Assembly: GCF_030272615.1 (NCBI RefSeq)
Contig: NC_081408.1
Location: 615,226,476-615,290,475, forward strand
Origin: Cryptomeria japonica
Taxonomy: Eukaryota > Streptophyta > Pinopsida > Cupressales > Cupressaceae
Length of the DNA stretch: 64,000 nt
Direction: 5' to 3'
Shown here: positions 22,261 through 32,652 of the stretch, in pieces
Layout: every line of letters begins with the position of its first letter
How positions within the stretch are numbered: the first letter of the stretch is position 1
Program-made: the position numbers and the translations under genes
Notes under the pieces: generated by a model
What the model was told of the DNA's origin: nothing
The model's input: only the letters and a program-made list of their open reading frames with translations
The model's database searches: none

Positions 22261-22554
22261 TTGGTCAATGAAAGCTTCTAAGTGCAACGGATCATTATGC
22301 ATGAGTCAGTTTGCAAGAACATCCTGTTTAGTGAATGTGACCTTTGAGGCTGACATGTTTCCCACCATTTATTGAAATGTGTTGTTGTCAATGTCCCTAG
22401 CAACAACCGAATCTTGTGAGGCTTTATCCAAGACTTCTTTATGGTCTAGTGATATGCACAACAACTCAAATATTGAAATTTGGGTTGGAGTTTTCTTCAA
22501 TTGATCCACCATATTATAGTTGCTAGTTATTGAAGGCTGGTTCGGTGGTACTCC

Positions 22555-22960
22555 TTATAATGTTACTTTTGATCTTCTTGTAATGACTGCACAATCTCTG
22601 CTTCTAGGATTCACTGTGATTGTAGCTACCATTTCATGTCCTTCACTTAGTGTGTTAATGACATAGTCAAATGCTACATTGGTATAATTGGCAGTATTGT
22701 CTTGTGTATTAGACTTGTAAGCCTTTCCCTTGTCATGTTTGACAAAAGGATCTTTGAAAATGGTATGATTTATATTTGTTGCTTTATTATCCACTATAAT
22801 CTCACCTTGATCTATGGGATCTTGGATGAGGCTCTTCATTTTGTAGCAGGTTGCTATCTTATGACCCTTATTACGGTGATATTCACAGAAGTCATTGTCA
22901 TTCCATCAAGCAGGCTTAAATGGACCTGGTTCATATGGCCCAGCTTCCGGTAAATTTATA
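22555..22960 (-). pseudogene. Gypsy gag end with zinc-knuckle-like CEYHRNKGHKIATC
   Basis: FCEYHRNKGHKIATCYKMKS is a C-x2-H-x4-H-x4-C motif of gag, followed by LIQDPIDQGEIIVDNK and a spacer leading to the protease. The same layout occurs in element D (CEYHHIKGHDTRKC). One stop interrupts it before WNDNDF. Confidence 0.8.
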
Positions 22961-23036
22961 GCATTTCTTTGTATCAACTTTTTCAGTGCTGATTCAATAG
23001 GCTCTCCAAGGGGTGTGAAGTTCCTTCTAGGTGCGC

Positions 23037-23258
23037 CTATCCTTGGAGGCCTTGGATTATTTGACTGTAGCACATTGGTGTCATTTGTTGGCTAGTTCTT
23101 ATTAGTTGGCCCTTGTATTTAGATATTGTTGGTTGAGCTTTGTTCACAATACATGCGTCAACAACTCCATCATTTGTGACATTTTTGTTTCTAGACCAAA
23201 ATTTTGGTCTTTCATTGCTTGTGCTGGTGGTTGGTCCACTATCCTTTTGGTGTTTCAA
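23037..23258 (-). pseudogene. Gypsy gag linker segment
   Basis: ERPKFWSRNKNVTNDGVVDA matches PKFWAKNKNMVNDGVTDV of the element D gag, so this is the gag stretch between capsid and the zinc motif. The frame ends at a stop before the next gag block. Confidence 0.75.
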
Positions 23259-23282
23259 TATCCCTTGTTCTAATAGGCCTTT

Positions 23283-23820
23283 CTAACATTTGATGCCTTT
23301 TTCTATTATGTCTTTGAAATTATTCAAGCATTGCATTTGTAATGGATATTTAATCGAAGGCACAAGATTTTCATTAAAGATGTCTACTTGTTCCGCTTCA
23401 GGGATGTGACCGAGGCATCTATGATATAGGCATCTCCATCTTTGTAAGAACATAGCGAAAGTCTCACCTTCTTTTTGTTTCATTGCACATAAATCGATTA
23501 ACGTGACTGGATTATCTATGTTGAAGGCAAAGTTGGAATAAATAACTCAGCTAATTCTCCCCATGAAGTAATTTTTGGTGGAAGGTGTGAAAACCATTCT
23601 AGTCCTATCCCTCCTAGGCTCTTTGAAAATAATCTCATCAAGTATGTATCATTGTGAGCTACTTCAATGCATGCCATGAAGAATTCTCTTATATGATCTC
23701 AATGATCTCCCTTCCCTTTATATTTGTCAAATTTTGGCGTTTCAAAATTTGGGGGAAAAGGTGGCATGTATAATTTTCTATCAAAAGGATAAGGGTATAG
23801 ATCTTCCATAGTTTAGCTCT
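23283..23820 (-). pseudogene. Gypsy gag capsid region (Retrotrans_gag type)
   Basis: The minus strand encodes PPNFETPKFDKYKGKGD, FFMACIEVAHNDTYLMRLF and LEWFSHLPPKITSW, then, after a disruption near 23550, KEGETFAMFLQRWRCLYHRC. This is the standard plant gypsy capsid order (KYxGxGDP, RLFxxSL, AWFxxLP, ETFAxFLQRW). Stops and a frameshift make it non-functional. Confidence 0.85.
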
Positions 23821-23956
23821 TTTTATCATTCCCCTTTTGTATACTGGCCATTTGCTTTTGTAGGCTCTCCATTTTTTGAGTATGAAGTTCTATTTGGGTT
23901 ATTGGTGTGTTGACTTGATGAATGTTCCCTGCAAAAGGAATAGTATTTGAGTACCT

Positions 23957-24694
23957 TTAAGCTTGTTGAAATGTAGATAAGCTAGGTAACTGTGCACCAT
24001 AAGTCCTAGTAGGTGGTGTGAAGTATGAAAATTGTGGAGTAGCATTTGGCTGAGCCAAGCTTGTTATCCCTGGATTCACATTTTGACTATTGTAGGAGAA
24101 ACTAATTGAAACTACTAGTTGAGTTATATTTGTCAAGGTAGTGGTGTGAGATATTGGATCTTGTAGCGTCATATTTGGCATTGCCCATGTTGTAAGATTG
24201 ACACTTGGTGTTGTCACTGTTGACTGTATTGAGGTTGTCACCATATATGGTGTTTCCCAAGTTGTAAGATTGGCACTTGGTGGTGTTGTTGTTGACTGTA
24301 TTGAGGTTGTAGCCATATTTGCATTTTGAGATATACCTTGTGTTGTTGTATCAATTGTTGTTTGTGTCTACATTGTAATAGTTATCTAAGGTATATTCTG
24401 GTTTAATGTCATACGTTGTGGAAGTATTGTTGAAATATCTATCCTTGGCGGTAGTTTGGCCCAATTTTGTACTAAGAGAGTGAGATACCTATCTTTGTTA
24501 CTATTAATGAGAGCGTTGAGGATCATTAATAACACGAGATCTTGTTGGACTACTTCGAGCTCTTCTTTTGTCAAATTATGTCGTATTTCATCAAGGGAAG
24601 GCATCTTGTTTAGGTTTGTTGACATTGTTGCGAGTGTGTAACCCTGTGTTTGTTGTTGTGTGGATAGATCCATATTCCATGTTGGGTTGACCAA
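23957..24694 (-). pseudogene. Gypsy gag N-terminal low-complexity region
   Basis: Two in-frame open stretches. The upstream one begins MVNPTWNMDLSTQQQTQGY, with LTLLVQNWAKLPPRIDIST resembling the 'LLEHGAQLPPEFNRS' block of D gag. The downstream one is Thr/Ser/Pro/Gln-rich with an internal 28-residue direct repeat (TTSIQSTTTPPSANLTTWETP and TTSIQSTVTTPSVNLTTWAMP, first ~20 shown). The start is uncertain because a primer-site-like sequence overlaps it. Confidence 0.65.
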
Positions 24695-24840
24695 GGGTCG
24701 TTTTTAGGGTCCGTTTGATTTTTTGCCTTTTGAGCATGCGTTAATGGCATGAATATTGCTTTGAAGTGATCTTGACTCACTAATATGTGTATGCAAGACT
24801 TGGTTAAATGCAACGAAATATGTTTCTATGACGCCCTAAA

Positions 24841-25160
24841 ATTTAGACAATGTGATCTATGATGATGCCTTGCTATCTAGGATTTCAAAATTTGGACACG
24901 GGAATTTTAGCGTATTGTTGAAAAGCTTTAAATTTTGCCTCTTCTTTAATTCAGTTTTCTAGGTCTATGTCTATCTGTACTGATTTTTGAACTTCTTCAT
25001 CTATGACAGCGTGGAATATGTCATATTGGTTTTTCTCAATTATTAATTCTTTAGCAAGGGTATTTAAACCGTCAATCATTTCTAATTAAGTGTTGTTTGC
25101 CCCAAGATTTGGTTGTTCAAAAGGGAATTGATCATTTCCTTTTAGACCCATGTGTTGAGG
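24841..25160 (-). repeat. Tandemly duplicated gag-leader segment, copy 2
   Basis: Minus-strand frame with stops reads MGLKGNDQFPFEQPNLGANN and FHAVIDEEVQKSVQIDID, a diverged copy of the segment at 25560-25884. The miniature LTR element lies between the two copies. Function unknown. Confidence 0.65.
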
Positions 25161-25200
25161 ATTACTATGCAGACAATGCAGTCTCTAAGAATGAATGTGT

Positions 25201-25331
25201 TGAGACATAGACCAGCTAGGACTCGAACCTAGGACCTTCCTACACTGCTGGAGTGCTCTACCACTGAGCTACTAGCCTCTCTTGGACCAGTCCATCGTTA
25301 GTCTAGGTGTAGCTTATTTCTAACACCAACA
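25201..25331 (-). repeat. 3' LTR of the miniature element
   Basis: Begins TGTTGGTGTTAGAAATAAG right after the polypurine tract and ends in ATGTCTCA. It carries the better preserved tRNA-like module. Confidence 0.8.
25210..25277 (-). other. tRNA-like module in the 3' LTR
   Basis: The minus strand folds as a cloverleaf: acceptor GGCTAGT with GCTGGTC (including G-T pairs), D stem GCTC with GAGC, and a perfect T arm CTAGG-TTCGAGT-CCTAG. The A box is TAGCTCAGTGG (25261-25271) and the B box GGTTCGAGTCC (25219-25229). The anticodon arm is poor, so this is probably not a working tRNA. RNA polymerase III transcription is possible. Confidence 0.75.
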
Positions 25332-25339
25332 CCCCCCTT
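25332..25339 (-). promoter_or_regulatory. Polypurine tract of the miniature element
   Basis: AAGGGGGG (minus strand) ends exactly where the 3' direct repeat TGTTGG begins. Confidence 0.75.
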
Positions 25340-25381
25340 AAGCCACACCTCTCACGTGCTTGGGGCTCCTATCCTGGACTT

Positions 25382-25394
25382 GGCTCTAATACCA
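25382..25394 (-). promoter_or_regulatory. tRNA-Met primer binding site of the miniature element
   Basis: TGGTATTAGAGCC (minus strand) follows the 5' direct repeat after three bases. It differs by one base from the copia-type site TGGTATCAGAGCC. Confidence 0.8.
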
Positions 25395-25397
25395 TTT

Positions 25398-25529
25398 TGA
25401 GACATGGACCAGCTAGGACTCAAACATAGGACCTTCCATATGTTGTTGGAGTGCCCTACCACTGAGCTACTGGCCCCTCTTGGACCTGTCCATCGTCGGT
25501 CCGGGTGTGGTTTATTTCCAACACCAACA
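25398..25529 (-). repeat. 5' LTR of the miniature element
   Basis: Starts TGTTGGTGTTGGAAATAA and ends CATGTCTCA. It aligns end to end with the other LTR with substitutions only, apart from a one-base length difference. Confidence 0.8.
25407..25475 (-). other. tRNA-like module in the 5' LTR
   Basis: Acceptor GGCCAGT with GCTGGTC, A box TAGCTCAGTGG, and a B box degraded to TGTTTGAGTCC. The T stem has lost pairing compared with the other copy. Same position in the LTR as its partner. Confidence 0.72.
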
Positions 25530-25559
25530 TAATAAATGATACCTAAAATGATGGAAATT

Positions 25560-25884
25560 TTTTCTTTTTCTAACACGGTTTGAGGAATGTTTCTATGGTT
25601 CTCTCTACCAATTATCTAATGGCTTCTTTTTGAGCTACTCTTTGTATCTTTTTCCTTAGTTTCTCATCAAGGCAAACAAACTTTCGGATTTCATCATCTA
25701 TGACAGCCTCAATTGTATCATATTGGGCAAGATTGACTCTTAACTCCCAACCAAGATTATCTAAACCATCAATTATATGTAATTGGTTAGTGTTTGGTCC
25801 AAGATTTGGTTGTGCAAATGGGAATTCTCCATCTCCTCTAATACCCATGGAATTAGGTATGATTCCTATAATCTGACGTGACAC
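25560..25884 (-). pseudogene. Tandemly duplicated gag-leader segment, copy 1
   Basis: A 90-codon open stretch: MGIRGDGEFPFAQPNLGP, LDNLGWELRVNLAQYD and AVIDDEIRKFVCLDEKL, Lys/Gln-rich at its end. Homologous to the segment at 24841-25160. Lies in the 5' leader of the gypsy element. No known domain recognised. Confidence 0.55.
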
Positions 25885-26960
25885 TAATCCTAAGGTACTA
25901 TGGTGAAATGACTTGTGTGAGGACTTTGTGCAATGACTCTAATGGGACTTCTACTTGAACTGAGTACCTAGGACCTATGATCACTTGAAAGTGTTATTTT
26001 CATCATCTTTGAATTTGTTCAAAAAGGTTTGGTTTTGACGTTGGTTTTGTTGTTGGCACTTGTTTTTCTTATTCAAGTTTTGATCTTGTTGGACATTGAA
26101 ACTTTTGAATTTGTTTTGATTTGAATCTTGTAATGTTTTGAATTTGTTGAAGTATAGGAAAGAGCACAATAGTCACATCAAAAAGAATAAAACCATGAAT
26201 ATAGCAATTGTTTAGGAAAGTTTTTCAAATTTCCATGAATGTTGGAATCTTTTTCAAGACCCCATTTTGTTTTTGTTGTATTTGGGCAATTTGATATCAG
26301 ACAAAATCTCCTAATGTCAAAAGGTCACAAGTATTATCACAGCCCACATCTTGATACTCTGTCAGCTCAAACAACCGTGTCACACCCTAGGGTGCGCTCG
26401 TTTTTTTGCCCTTTTCCAGAAATTAGACCAAAGAAGATTGCTACTCAATTAGTTTGTTATCCTAGGAGATTTATGGTGAGTGTCTTGGGGGCAGATTCTT
26501 CCCCACCCTTGCAATGTGATAAAACAAGTGTCTGGTTACAAACTCGGCTTGGCTTCTAATTTCTATGGTGTTTAGACAGGGTTCCGTTCGAGTGGTCACA
26601 ATCAACAATGTTTTACACTTCATTGAGGGAGGTCTCCCAGTCTTTAGAGGTTATGCTCTATGTATTTTAACATACCATATAGGCACTAAGGGAGGCATAA
26701 CGTCGTTGTGACAACATGTAACACTCGTCGCACATGATTTTCATCACATACACATTTGATTATAGTGGCTTGTATTACTTGGCTTTACTCGTTGGCCACC
26801 GACCTTAATGGCACCCTAAGGGCAACTCGGGAGGGTAGGCCTTCTAAAGGATTTAATTACATAAAATAAAGAAAAGCATGAAAGAAGAGGTTCAGGTTTT
26901 TTGATCACCCATTGAAGGGAAGAGCATAATACCTATCTCTTCGAAGACACAAAAGTGATA
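25885..26960 (-). other. Gypsy 5' leader or LTR region
   Basis: No coding signal. The part near 26820-26950 (GGGAGGGTAGG, then GATCACCCATTGAAGGG and GAGCATAATACC) resembles the 5' region of element D near 62755-62870 (GGGAGGGCAGA, GATCATCTAGTAAGATGAG, GAGCATAC), so both belong to related gypsy families. Exact LTR limits are not visible. Confidence 0.5.
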
Positions 26961-28452
26961 GTTCTGATACTAATTGTTAAGTACAGATGCCAAGCTAACA
27001 AGATGAGAGGGGGGGGTGAATCATACAAACTTAAACTTCCATGAAATCAACAAATTCAACCTCGGTAGCTTTAACAGATATATGTAACCAAAACTGTAAA
27101 ACATGCAAACTCATAAACCGATAACATCACAACACATTTAACACCAGATTTAACGTGGAAACCCAAATAGGGAAAAACCACTATGGGATTTCGGACCCAC
27201 TAAGAAATATACTCTTCTAGAGTATGCTTGGTTAAAAGAAAATCCTGTTAAAGATTACAAACACATTGCTAGATGTGACCCGGTTAAGGGATTTCCCTTA
27301 GATCTTTTAGGATCTTCACCTTGTTAGAAGTGACCTTGTTAAAGGGTTTCAAACACTCAATCAGAATGTCACCTTGCTAGAGGATTTACAAATAAGACTG
27401 TTAAGTCCACTCGGTTAAGAGATTTTCTGTCACTTACAAATAAACAACAGTAATGAGTATGTCTGCAACTTTGCATCTAAAATGCTAAAGAAGATTCTTA
27501 TTTGATCAATACAATCTAGTCATAGGACTTATCCTGTCCCTCTGCTAGGCTCCTTACTCTGTTATTCAAATAGGTCTTCAAGCTTCTGTGCTTGGTAATC
27601 ACTATGTAGCATCCTTGTGCTTACACTTGCCCGCATCCATTGTTTATCAACAGTTCCTTATTTATAAACAGTTTGCTAACCACTTAATCTCTTTGATCAC
27701 ATTTCCCATGATCAATCATAGCCATCAGATCTTCAATCTTGACCAGGTTCAATGTATCCTTTGATCTGAAAACTTTTTACCTCACCTTGGAAGTTGCATA
27801 CATTTCTTGGAACTTGTGCTAGGGTATTGCAGTTCAATCTGAGTTGTAGATCTTCCTGGCGATCTTCCATTGCCATAGATCCTTAACAAACTTCATACAC
27901 GTTGTATCAATCATTTAATCATATCCAGCTCATCAGCTTCCATCATTAAATAATGCATGTATACATCCAATGCATTTTGTTATTACCCGGTTGCAACTCG
28001 GTAAATACTAAACTTCACTTGGTTGACATTCTGCCTTCATTAACCGATAGTGATAACCTTAGGGTTTACCGACTAGGTTCCTTGCTCAGTAACATAGTAT
28101 AGTATTAACCTTACAAACAATAGCATATGTAGGATATCAAAACAATCTAAACAACATGATCTCATCATTGTCTAACTCAGTAATAGTTGCCCATTGAATA
28201 ACTTATTCCTCCCCTTATTCGTCACATTCTTTCTATGTCTTTTACCGACATCTTAATTCTCTTCAAAACATACTTCTTAAGATATGGCAACATCCTACTA
28301 AATCAGAAAATCAATTTCTTGACATCAATGACAAAATAATATTGTGAAGATAGTAAACATCCTAAATCAGTTATATCCATAATTATCAACAACCTTCTCA
28401 ATATCCTAATTGAAATGCCAATAATCTCTTAATGTTTGTTATAATGCCAACA
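26961..28452 (-). repeat. Copia-type LTR with primer site, remnant of an inserted element
   Basis: On the minus strand it starts TGTTGGCATTATAAC (28452) and ends TTAACA (26975), followed by the primer site ATTAGTATCAGAAC at 26961-26974. It contains the C-run box near 27010, the box GTGGTTTTTCCC / GTTTCCACG at 27155-27190, and degenerate CTTAACMGGGT motifs at 27230-27430, as in the Copia-1 LTR. No matching second LTR or coding region was found, so it is the 5' end of a truncated element rather than a clean solo LTR. Confidence 0.75.
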
Positions 28453-29542
28453 AAAAGACAAGGTTCTTTTTATCCCTTCATTGCAATGATTTTCTATTCT
28501 AAGTGGAGATGTTGCTCCACACAAACATGATGTTCATTTTAACCAGCATAGCAATGATGAAAGTTGTTTTGTTCTTTATTAAAGCACCAAAAAAGAAGTG
28601 TTTCTATGCTACCCCTGCAAAAAAATAATAATGTTAGTCAACACACGGTGGGCTATCTAGCCTAATTTTTAGGTTACAGAGTTCTATCTTTTTATAGATA
28701 GAAAGGTGTTCTCGTAGAAACCAAAACTGTCATAAACCAGAAAATGAAAAACTAAATCTATCAAATGTGACTAACCTACTAATCAAATGAGAATTGATAT
28801 CATATCAAATGTGAATTGATATCATATCAAATGCGACATGATAAACCATCAATTGCAAATTATTGTGTAAGAAATTGTGAAATGATGACTGATCAATTGC
28901 GTTATCATGTGATAGCAATTGTGACTTTTTTTTAAATTTTTTTTTTTTTTTCAAACTTTTAACAGAAAAACAAAAGAAAAAGATAGAAGATAGAAGAGTT
29001 ATTCTACAATGATATTGTTCCACACTATGCAAACCAACACATCAATTTCATCAAAGAACTTGTACCTGGTTAAAAAGCGATGGATGGTTTTGTGATACTG
29101 AGTGATCTCCTCTCTTTCTTTGATCTCACAGAGCTCCCTTTTAGCTTTTAGAAGTCTCTGATAAGCTTTTTTGTTGTCTCCTATTCTGCTTTTCCTTTCT
29201 TGCACTTGAAATTTGGAATGTCACCTTTCCTGGCATTGAATTAGATACATTTTATATGTAGAAATTAAATTTTTCAGAATTCCATTAAATTTCAAGGTTA
29301 GACGTGCAATACAAAATCATGCAAAAACGACACAATAATTTTTTCATTATCAATCTTTTAGGGAAATTGTGATCTATTTAGGCAATTGCGAAATCCTATC
29401 TAATTAATTGCGACATGATGTCAGGGAAATTGCGATATGATATGAGCAATTGCGAATTTCTGTGTATGCAATTGCGATGTCAAATTTCTTATGTCTGTAC
29501 GGATCTGAAAAACATGTCAAAACAAAAATTAAAGGTCAGAGT
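28453..29542 (-). other. 5' leader of element A
   Basis: Follows the primer site on the minus strand. It holds many CGCAATTG-type motifs (28790-28920 and 29340-29490), similar to those in the PMD intron, and a 68-codon ORF at 28999-29205 (MQERKSRIGDNKKAYQRLLK, basic and Glu-rich) that I do not recognise. A T/A run lies at 28926-28954. Confidence 0.5.
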
Positions 29543-29562
29543 GTTCCATGTTGGGTTCACCA
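29543..29562 (-). promoter_or_regulatory. Primer binding site of element A, tRNA-Trp type
   Basis: TGGTGAACCCAACATGGAAC (minus strand) follows the LTR end ACA after two bases. It matches, with a few changes, the complement of the plant tRNA-Trp 3' end (TGGTGAACCCGACGTGAA), which element C carries almost unchanged. Confidence 0.7.
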
Positions 29563-29564
29563 AA

Positions 29565-30717
29565 TGTCATCATGCTTGAAATCATCAGAATTCTGAAGCT
29601 AATTAGACTAAAAGGATGAATAACAAGAATCCTTAACTAATTATACTGATTTTAAACACAATTCAATGAAATAAATGAAGGAAATAAGAAGATTAAGCTA
29701 ATGAAAACTCCCTATTCTCTACTTGTGCTTCCATTATTCTTCTCCAATTTGTGTGGTTGATGGCTCTTAGGTATTGCACCAATTTCCTGCATACAAATGT
29801 TTTGAAGACTGATTCTAGAAAAGCTAGATTGAAATGATGAAAAGAGGTTGAATTTATAGATTTTCTACACAAAGGGGGTGAAAAATATAACTCAAGTGTT
29901 GATTGATAGATAACTAAAATTGATTGATCAGTGAACTGAATTAATTTATTTGTTAACTCATTTGATTGAGTAGTCAACTGGATTGATTGAAGAGTGAATA
30001 GAATAGATGGATCAGTCAACTCACTTGATTGATTAGTGAATTGAATAGATTGAGGAGATGACTGACTTGATTGGAGAGATAAGTGGATTGATTGATTAGT
30101 CAGAAAAAGGTGATTGAGAGTTAAAAAGGATGATTGATGAGTTAACTGATTAGATAATTGATTTGATCAATCAGTTTTGATTTTAGCATGTGTTGTAGGA
30201 ATTTGAAATTGAATTTGATTTTCATTTTCAATTTGGATTTGAATTTGGTCATTCGAATGTTGAAATGCACATGAAATTAACTGAAATTCAGATTTGTTGA
30301 AATGTGAATTTGATGATGTGAAATTAATTGAAATGAAGTGAAATTTGAATTTGGGGAAAAATGAAATGAAATTGGATGGAATTAATTGGAATTAGAATTT
30401 GGGGATTTCGAGGAATAAGTTAAGTAATTTAAATAATTTTAATGAAATAATTTAAACTTAGTATATAGAAATAATTAAATAATAAAGGTTATTTAACTAA
30501 GGAAAAGGTTATAATTAATAAAATAATTGATATTTAATTAATAACTGAGATATGGTTAACTGATTAAAATGATTTGAGAATAGAAATAGAATAATTAGAA
30601 GTGTTGAAGGGTGATGATTAGAAGAAATAGTTAGTTTAATCAAATAATTAAGGAATTACTTAATTAAATAGATGAATAACTAGTGTAGAATTAATGAGAC
30701 ATTTTTAGGTGTCTACA
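29565..30717 (-). repeat. 5' LTR of element A (1153 bp)
   Basis: Starts TGTAGACACCTAAAAATG and ends CATGATGACA on the minus strand. Its first ~300 bp match 8570-8866. It is rich in short A/T repeats, including a GATTGATTAGT-type series at 29900-30180. Copia-2 RT coding sequence starts immediately to its right. Confidence 0.8.
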
Positions 30718-31119
30718 ATAGGAGATAAAAATAAAGGTGTGCAAACTAGGAGAAGAATTGTAGAAAATCAGGTTGAGTATTGTTTGGCTTCTAAGATTGA
30801 ACCTAAGGATGTGAATGAAGCATGTAAAGATGAACACGGGGTGAACGTGATGGAAGAAGAATTGAATCAGATTGAAAATAATAATACATGGATTTTGGTA
30901 CCCAGACCAAAAGACAAGAATGTAATTGCAACTAAATGGGTCTTCCAGAATAAATTGAATGAGGAAGGTGAATTTTTTAGGAATAAAGAAAGACTTGTTT
31001 GTAAAGGATATTCACAGATGGAAGGAATTGATTTTGAGGAGAATTTTGCTCCGGTGGCAAGAATTGAAGCTGTGAGATTATTTCTTGCTTATGTTGCTTA
31101 CATGGATTTCAAGGTATAT
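30718..31119 (+). pseudogene. Copia-2 RT N-terminal part
   Basis: Open from [13 protein letters not shown] through [53 protein letters not shown] to MDFKVY, where the LINE interrupts it. The next residues (MDVKSTFLNG) are at 38862. Homologous to the RT start of Copia-1. Confidence 0.9.
31111..31119 (+). repeat. LINE target site duplication, left copy
   Basis: AAGGTATAT, repeated at 38852-38860. Joining the flanks restores the copia RT reading across the insertion. Confidence 0.85.
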
Positions 31120-31516
31120 TTTTTTTTGGTCGGTAATAATATTTTTTATTTCATTATAAAATATAGTTATTACATCTTCAAAATTTAGGCTTTCTTACAT
31201 GCAGTTAGCCCGATCATAGAACTTTCAAACCTACAATTGCCTCACACTCTAGGCATTAGCATCCAAACCCCATCACAATTACAAAAAAACCCACCCACCT
31301 TTCTAGCTCCCACGAAACCCACAGGATGATATATATTCCTTTTACTGTTAAAACTTACCCATACTATTCTGACCCATATTGAGCTTACATAGATAATTAA
31401 AATCATAAAGTACCTATTTTAATTTCCAAAAAAGGGCTGACATTACAATCAAAACACACCCACCAATCCCTACACATGCATCTACACCAACCTCCAAGCG
31501 GAAACTTGGAGGGTTT
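31120..31516 (-). other. LINE 3' untranslated region
   Basis: No coding signal between the last ORF and the poly(A) tail. Contains a few AATAA-like motifs near the tail on the minus strand. Ends at the poly(A)/target duplication. Confidence 0.6.
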
Positions 31517-32219
31517 TTACTGTTGCAGCCAATTGACTTGGAAAATCCTTCGCTTCCTCATCCCTCTGTGCCTGCCTTTGGGATGTGCCTTCGGCCATGC
31601 TTTTATGAGGTCATTCACTTCCATCTTGTGTTGCTGAGTCAACCTCTTCAGATTCCCCCATGCTCCCGCCCTTTCCAGCACATAAGCTTCTTTGTCTACT
31701 TTCCCTAGCCAATGAACAAAGTTGACCAGGCCAAATTCGTCTGCATCCTTAGCATCTATAAATCCTTCTGAGTAGTTGAAACTGACCCTTGGCACTGCCC
31801 ATTCTAGAATGGAATCAAGCCCTTCCAACATTGCTTCATCAAAGATTGACATTGCTGCCCACTTCACTGTGTCAATATCTTCACCAATTTCTAAACCCCA
31901 GGCTATCACCATTGAGATGATGTCCAAATTGACCTTCCAGGGAGACACATTCTCCATGAAAAATGGACCAACTACCTTCAAAATAGTGTTGATAATTTCC
32001 TCCTCCTTGAATCTAAGAAGCGCTAACATTCTATCTCTACTCACGACCCCCTTGAAGCCTTTTTGTTGTTTTTGGTTGTGACTGTAAAATTCGCCTCCAT
32101 GTTAGCAACTCCTTAACTTCTTCCCTCTCGATTGTCTCTTCTCGTTTCTCTCTAAACTTGTTTTCGTCTCCAAATTTACTGAAAAGCACTGCTGCCCTTG
32201 GATTTATAACACCCTGCAC
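31517..32219 (-). pseudogene. Unrecognised ORF in the LINE 3' region
   Basis: A 175-codon open frame (RDRMLALLRFKEEEIINTIL, WAAMSIFDEAMLEGLD, LVNFVHWLGKVDKEAYVLER, KAWPKAHPKGRHRGMRKRR) has no ATG at its start, only GTG at 32044. A second frame just upstream (MQGVINPRAAVLFSKFGDEN, LLTWRRILQSQPKTTKRL) overlaps it, and a third ATG (MEANFTVTTKNNKKASRG, near 32100) is also possible. A one-base frameshift between the parts is likely, giving a protein of ~190-235 residues. It is acidic in the middle with a basic C-terminus. I do not recognise it. It lies inside the LINE, before the poly(A) tail. Confidence 0.55.

Positions 32220-32652
<433 letters not shown>

Larger units (their letters stand above)
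25201..25529 (-). mobile_element. TRIM-like miniature LTR element with a tRNA-like sequence in each LTR
   Basis: Reading the minus strand: a 132-bp direct repeat starting TGTTGGTGTTGGAAATAA and ending in TCTCA, a primer site TGGTATTAGAGCC after three bases, ~40 bp, a polypurine tract AAGGGGGG, then the second copy of the direct repeat. That is the full plan of an LTR retrotransposon in 329 bp with no coding capacity, i.e. a TRIM. Each LTR holds a 68-69-nt tRNA-like module with A and B boxes. The closest known parallel is Cassandra, whose LTRs carry a 5S rRNA sequence. No clear target duplication was found. Confidence 0.82.
8570..30717 (-). mobile_element. Element A: Tat-like Ty3/gypsy retrotransposon with antisense PMD gene
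   Basis: Direct repeats at 8570-8866 and 30419-30717 share the terminus that reads TGTAGACACC on the minus strand. The left copy is preceded (minus sense) by a polypurine tract, and the right copy extends to a tRNA-Trp-like primer site, so the element runs on the minus strand. Inside are gag, protease and a deleted pol (20054-24694), a tandem array, and an antisense PMD gene beside the 3' LTR. This layout (antisense extra ORF and repeats after pol) is known from the Tat/Ogre group. Whether the gag-pol belongs to A or to a separate nested gypsy is not fully settled, because a second primer-like site lies at 24690. Confidence 0.72.

Noticed and set aside
25201-25529. Two tandem tRNA-derived SINEs, or real tRNA genes
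   Set aside because: The repeats begin ~50 bp before the tRNA-like part, and a primer site and polypurine tract stand exactly at their inner edges, which fits LTRs better. The anticodon arm is poor, so a functional tRNA is unlikely.
26975-28452. Solo LTR
   Set aside because: A primer site adjoins its inner end and no target duplication is seen, so it is the remnant of a larger insertion.
8570-30717. Reading element A on the plus strand with a polypurine tract at 29871 (AAAGGGGG before TG)
   Set aside because: The minus-strand reading gives both a tRNA-Trp primer site at 29562 and a polypurine tract at 8881, and agrees with the strand of gag and protease.
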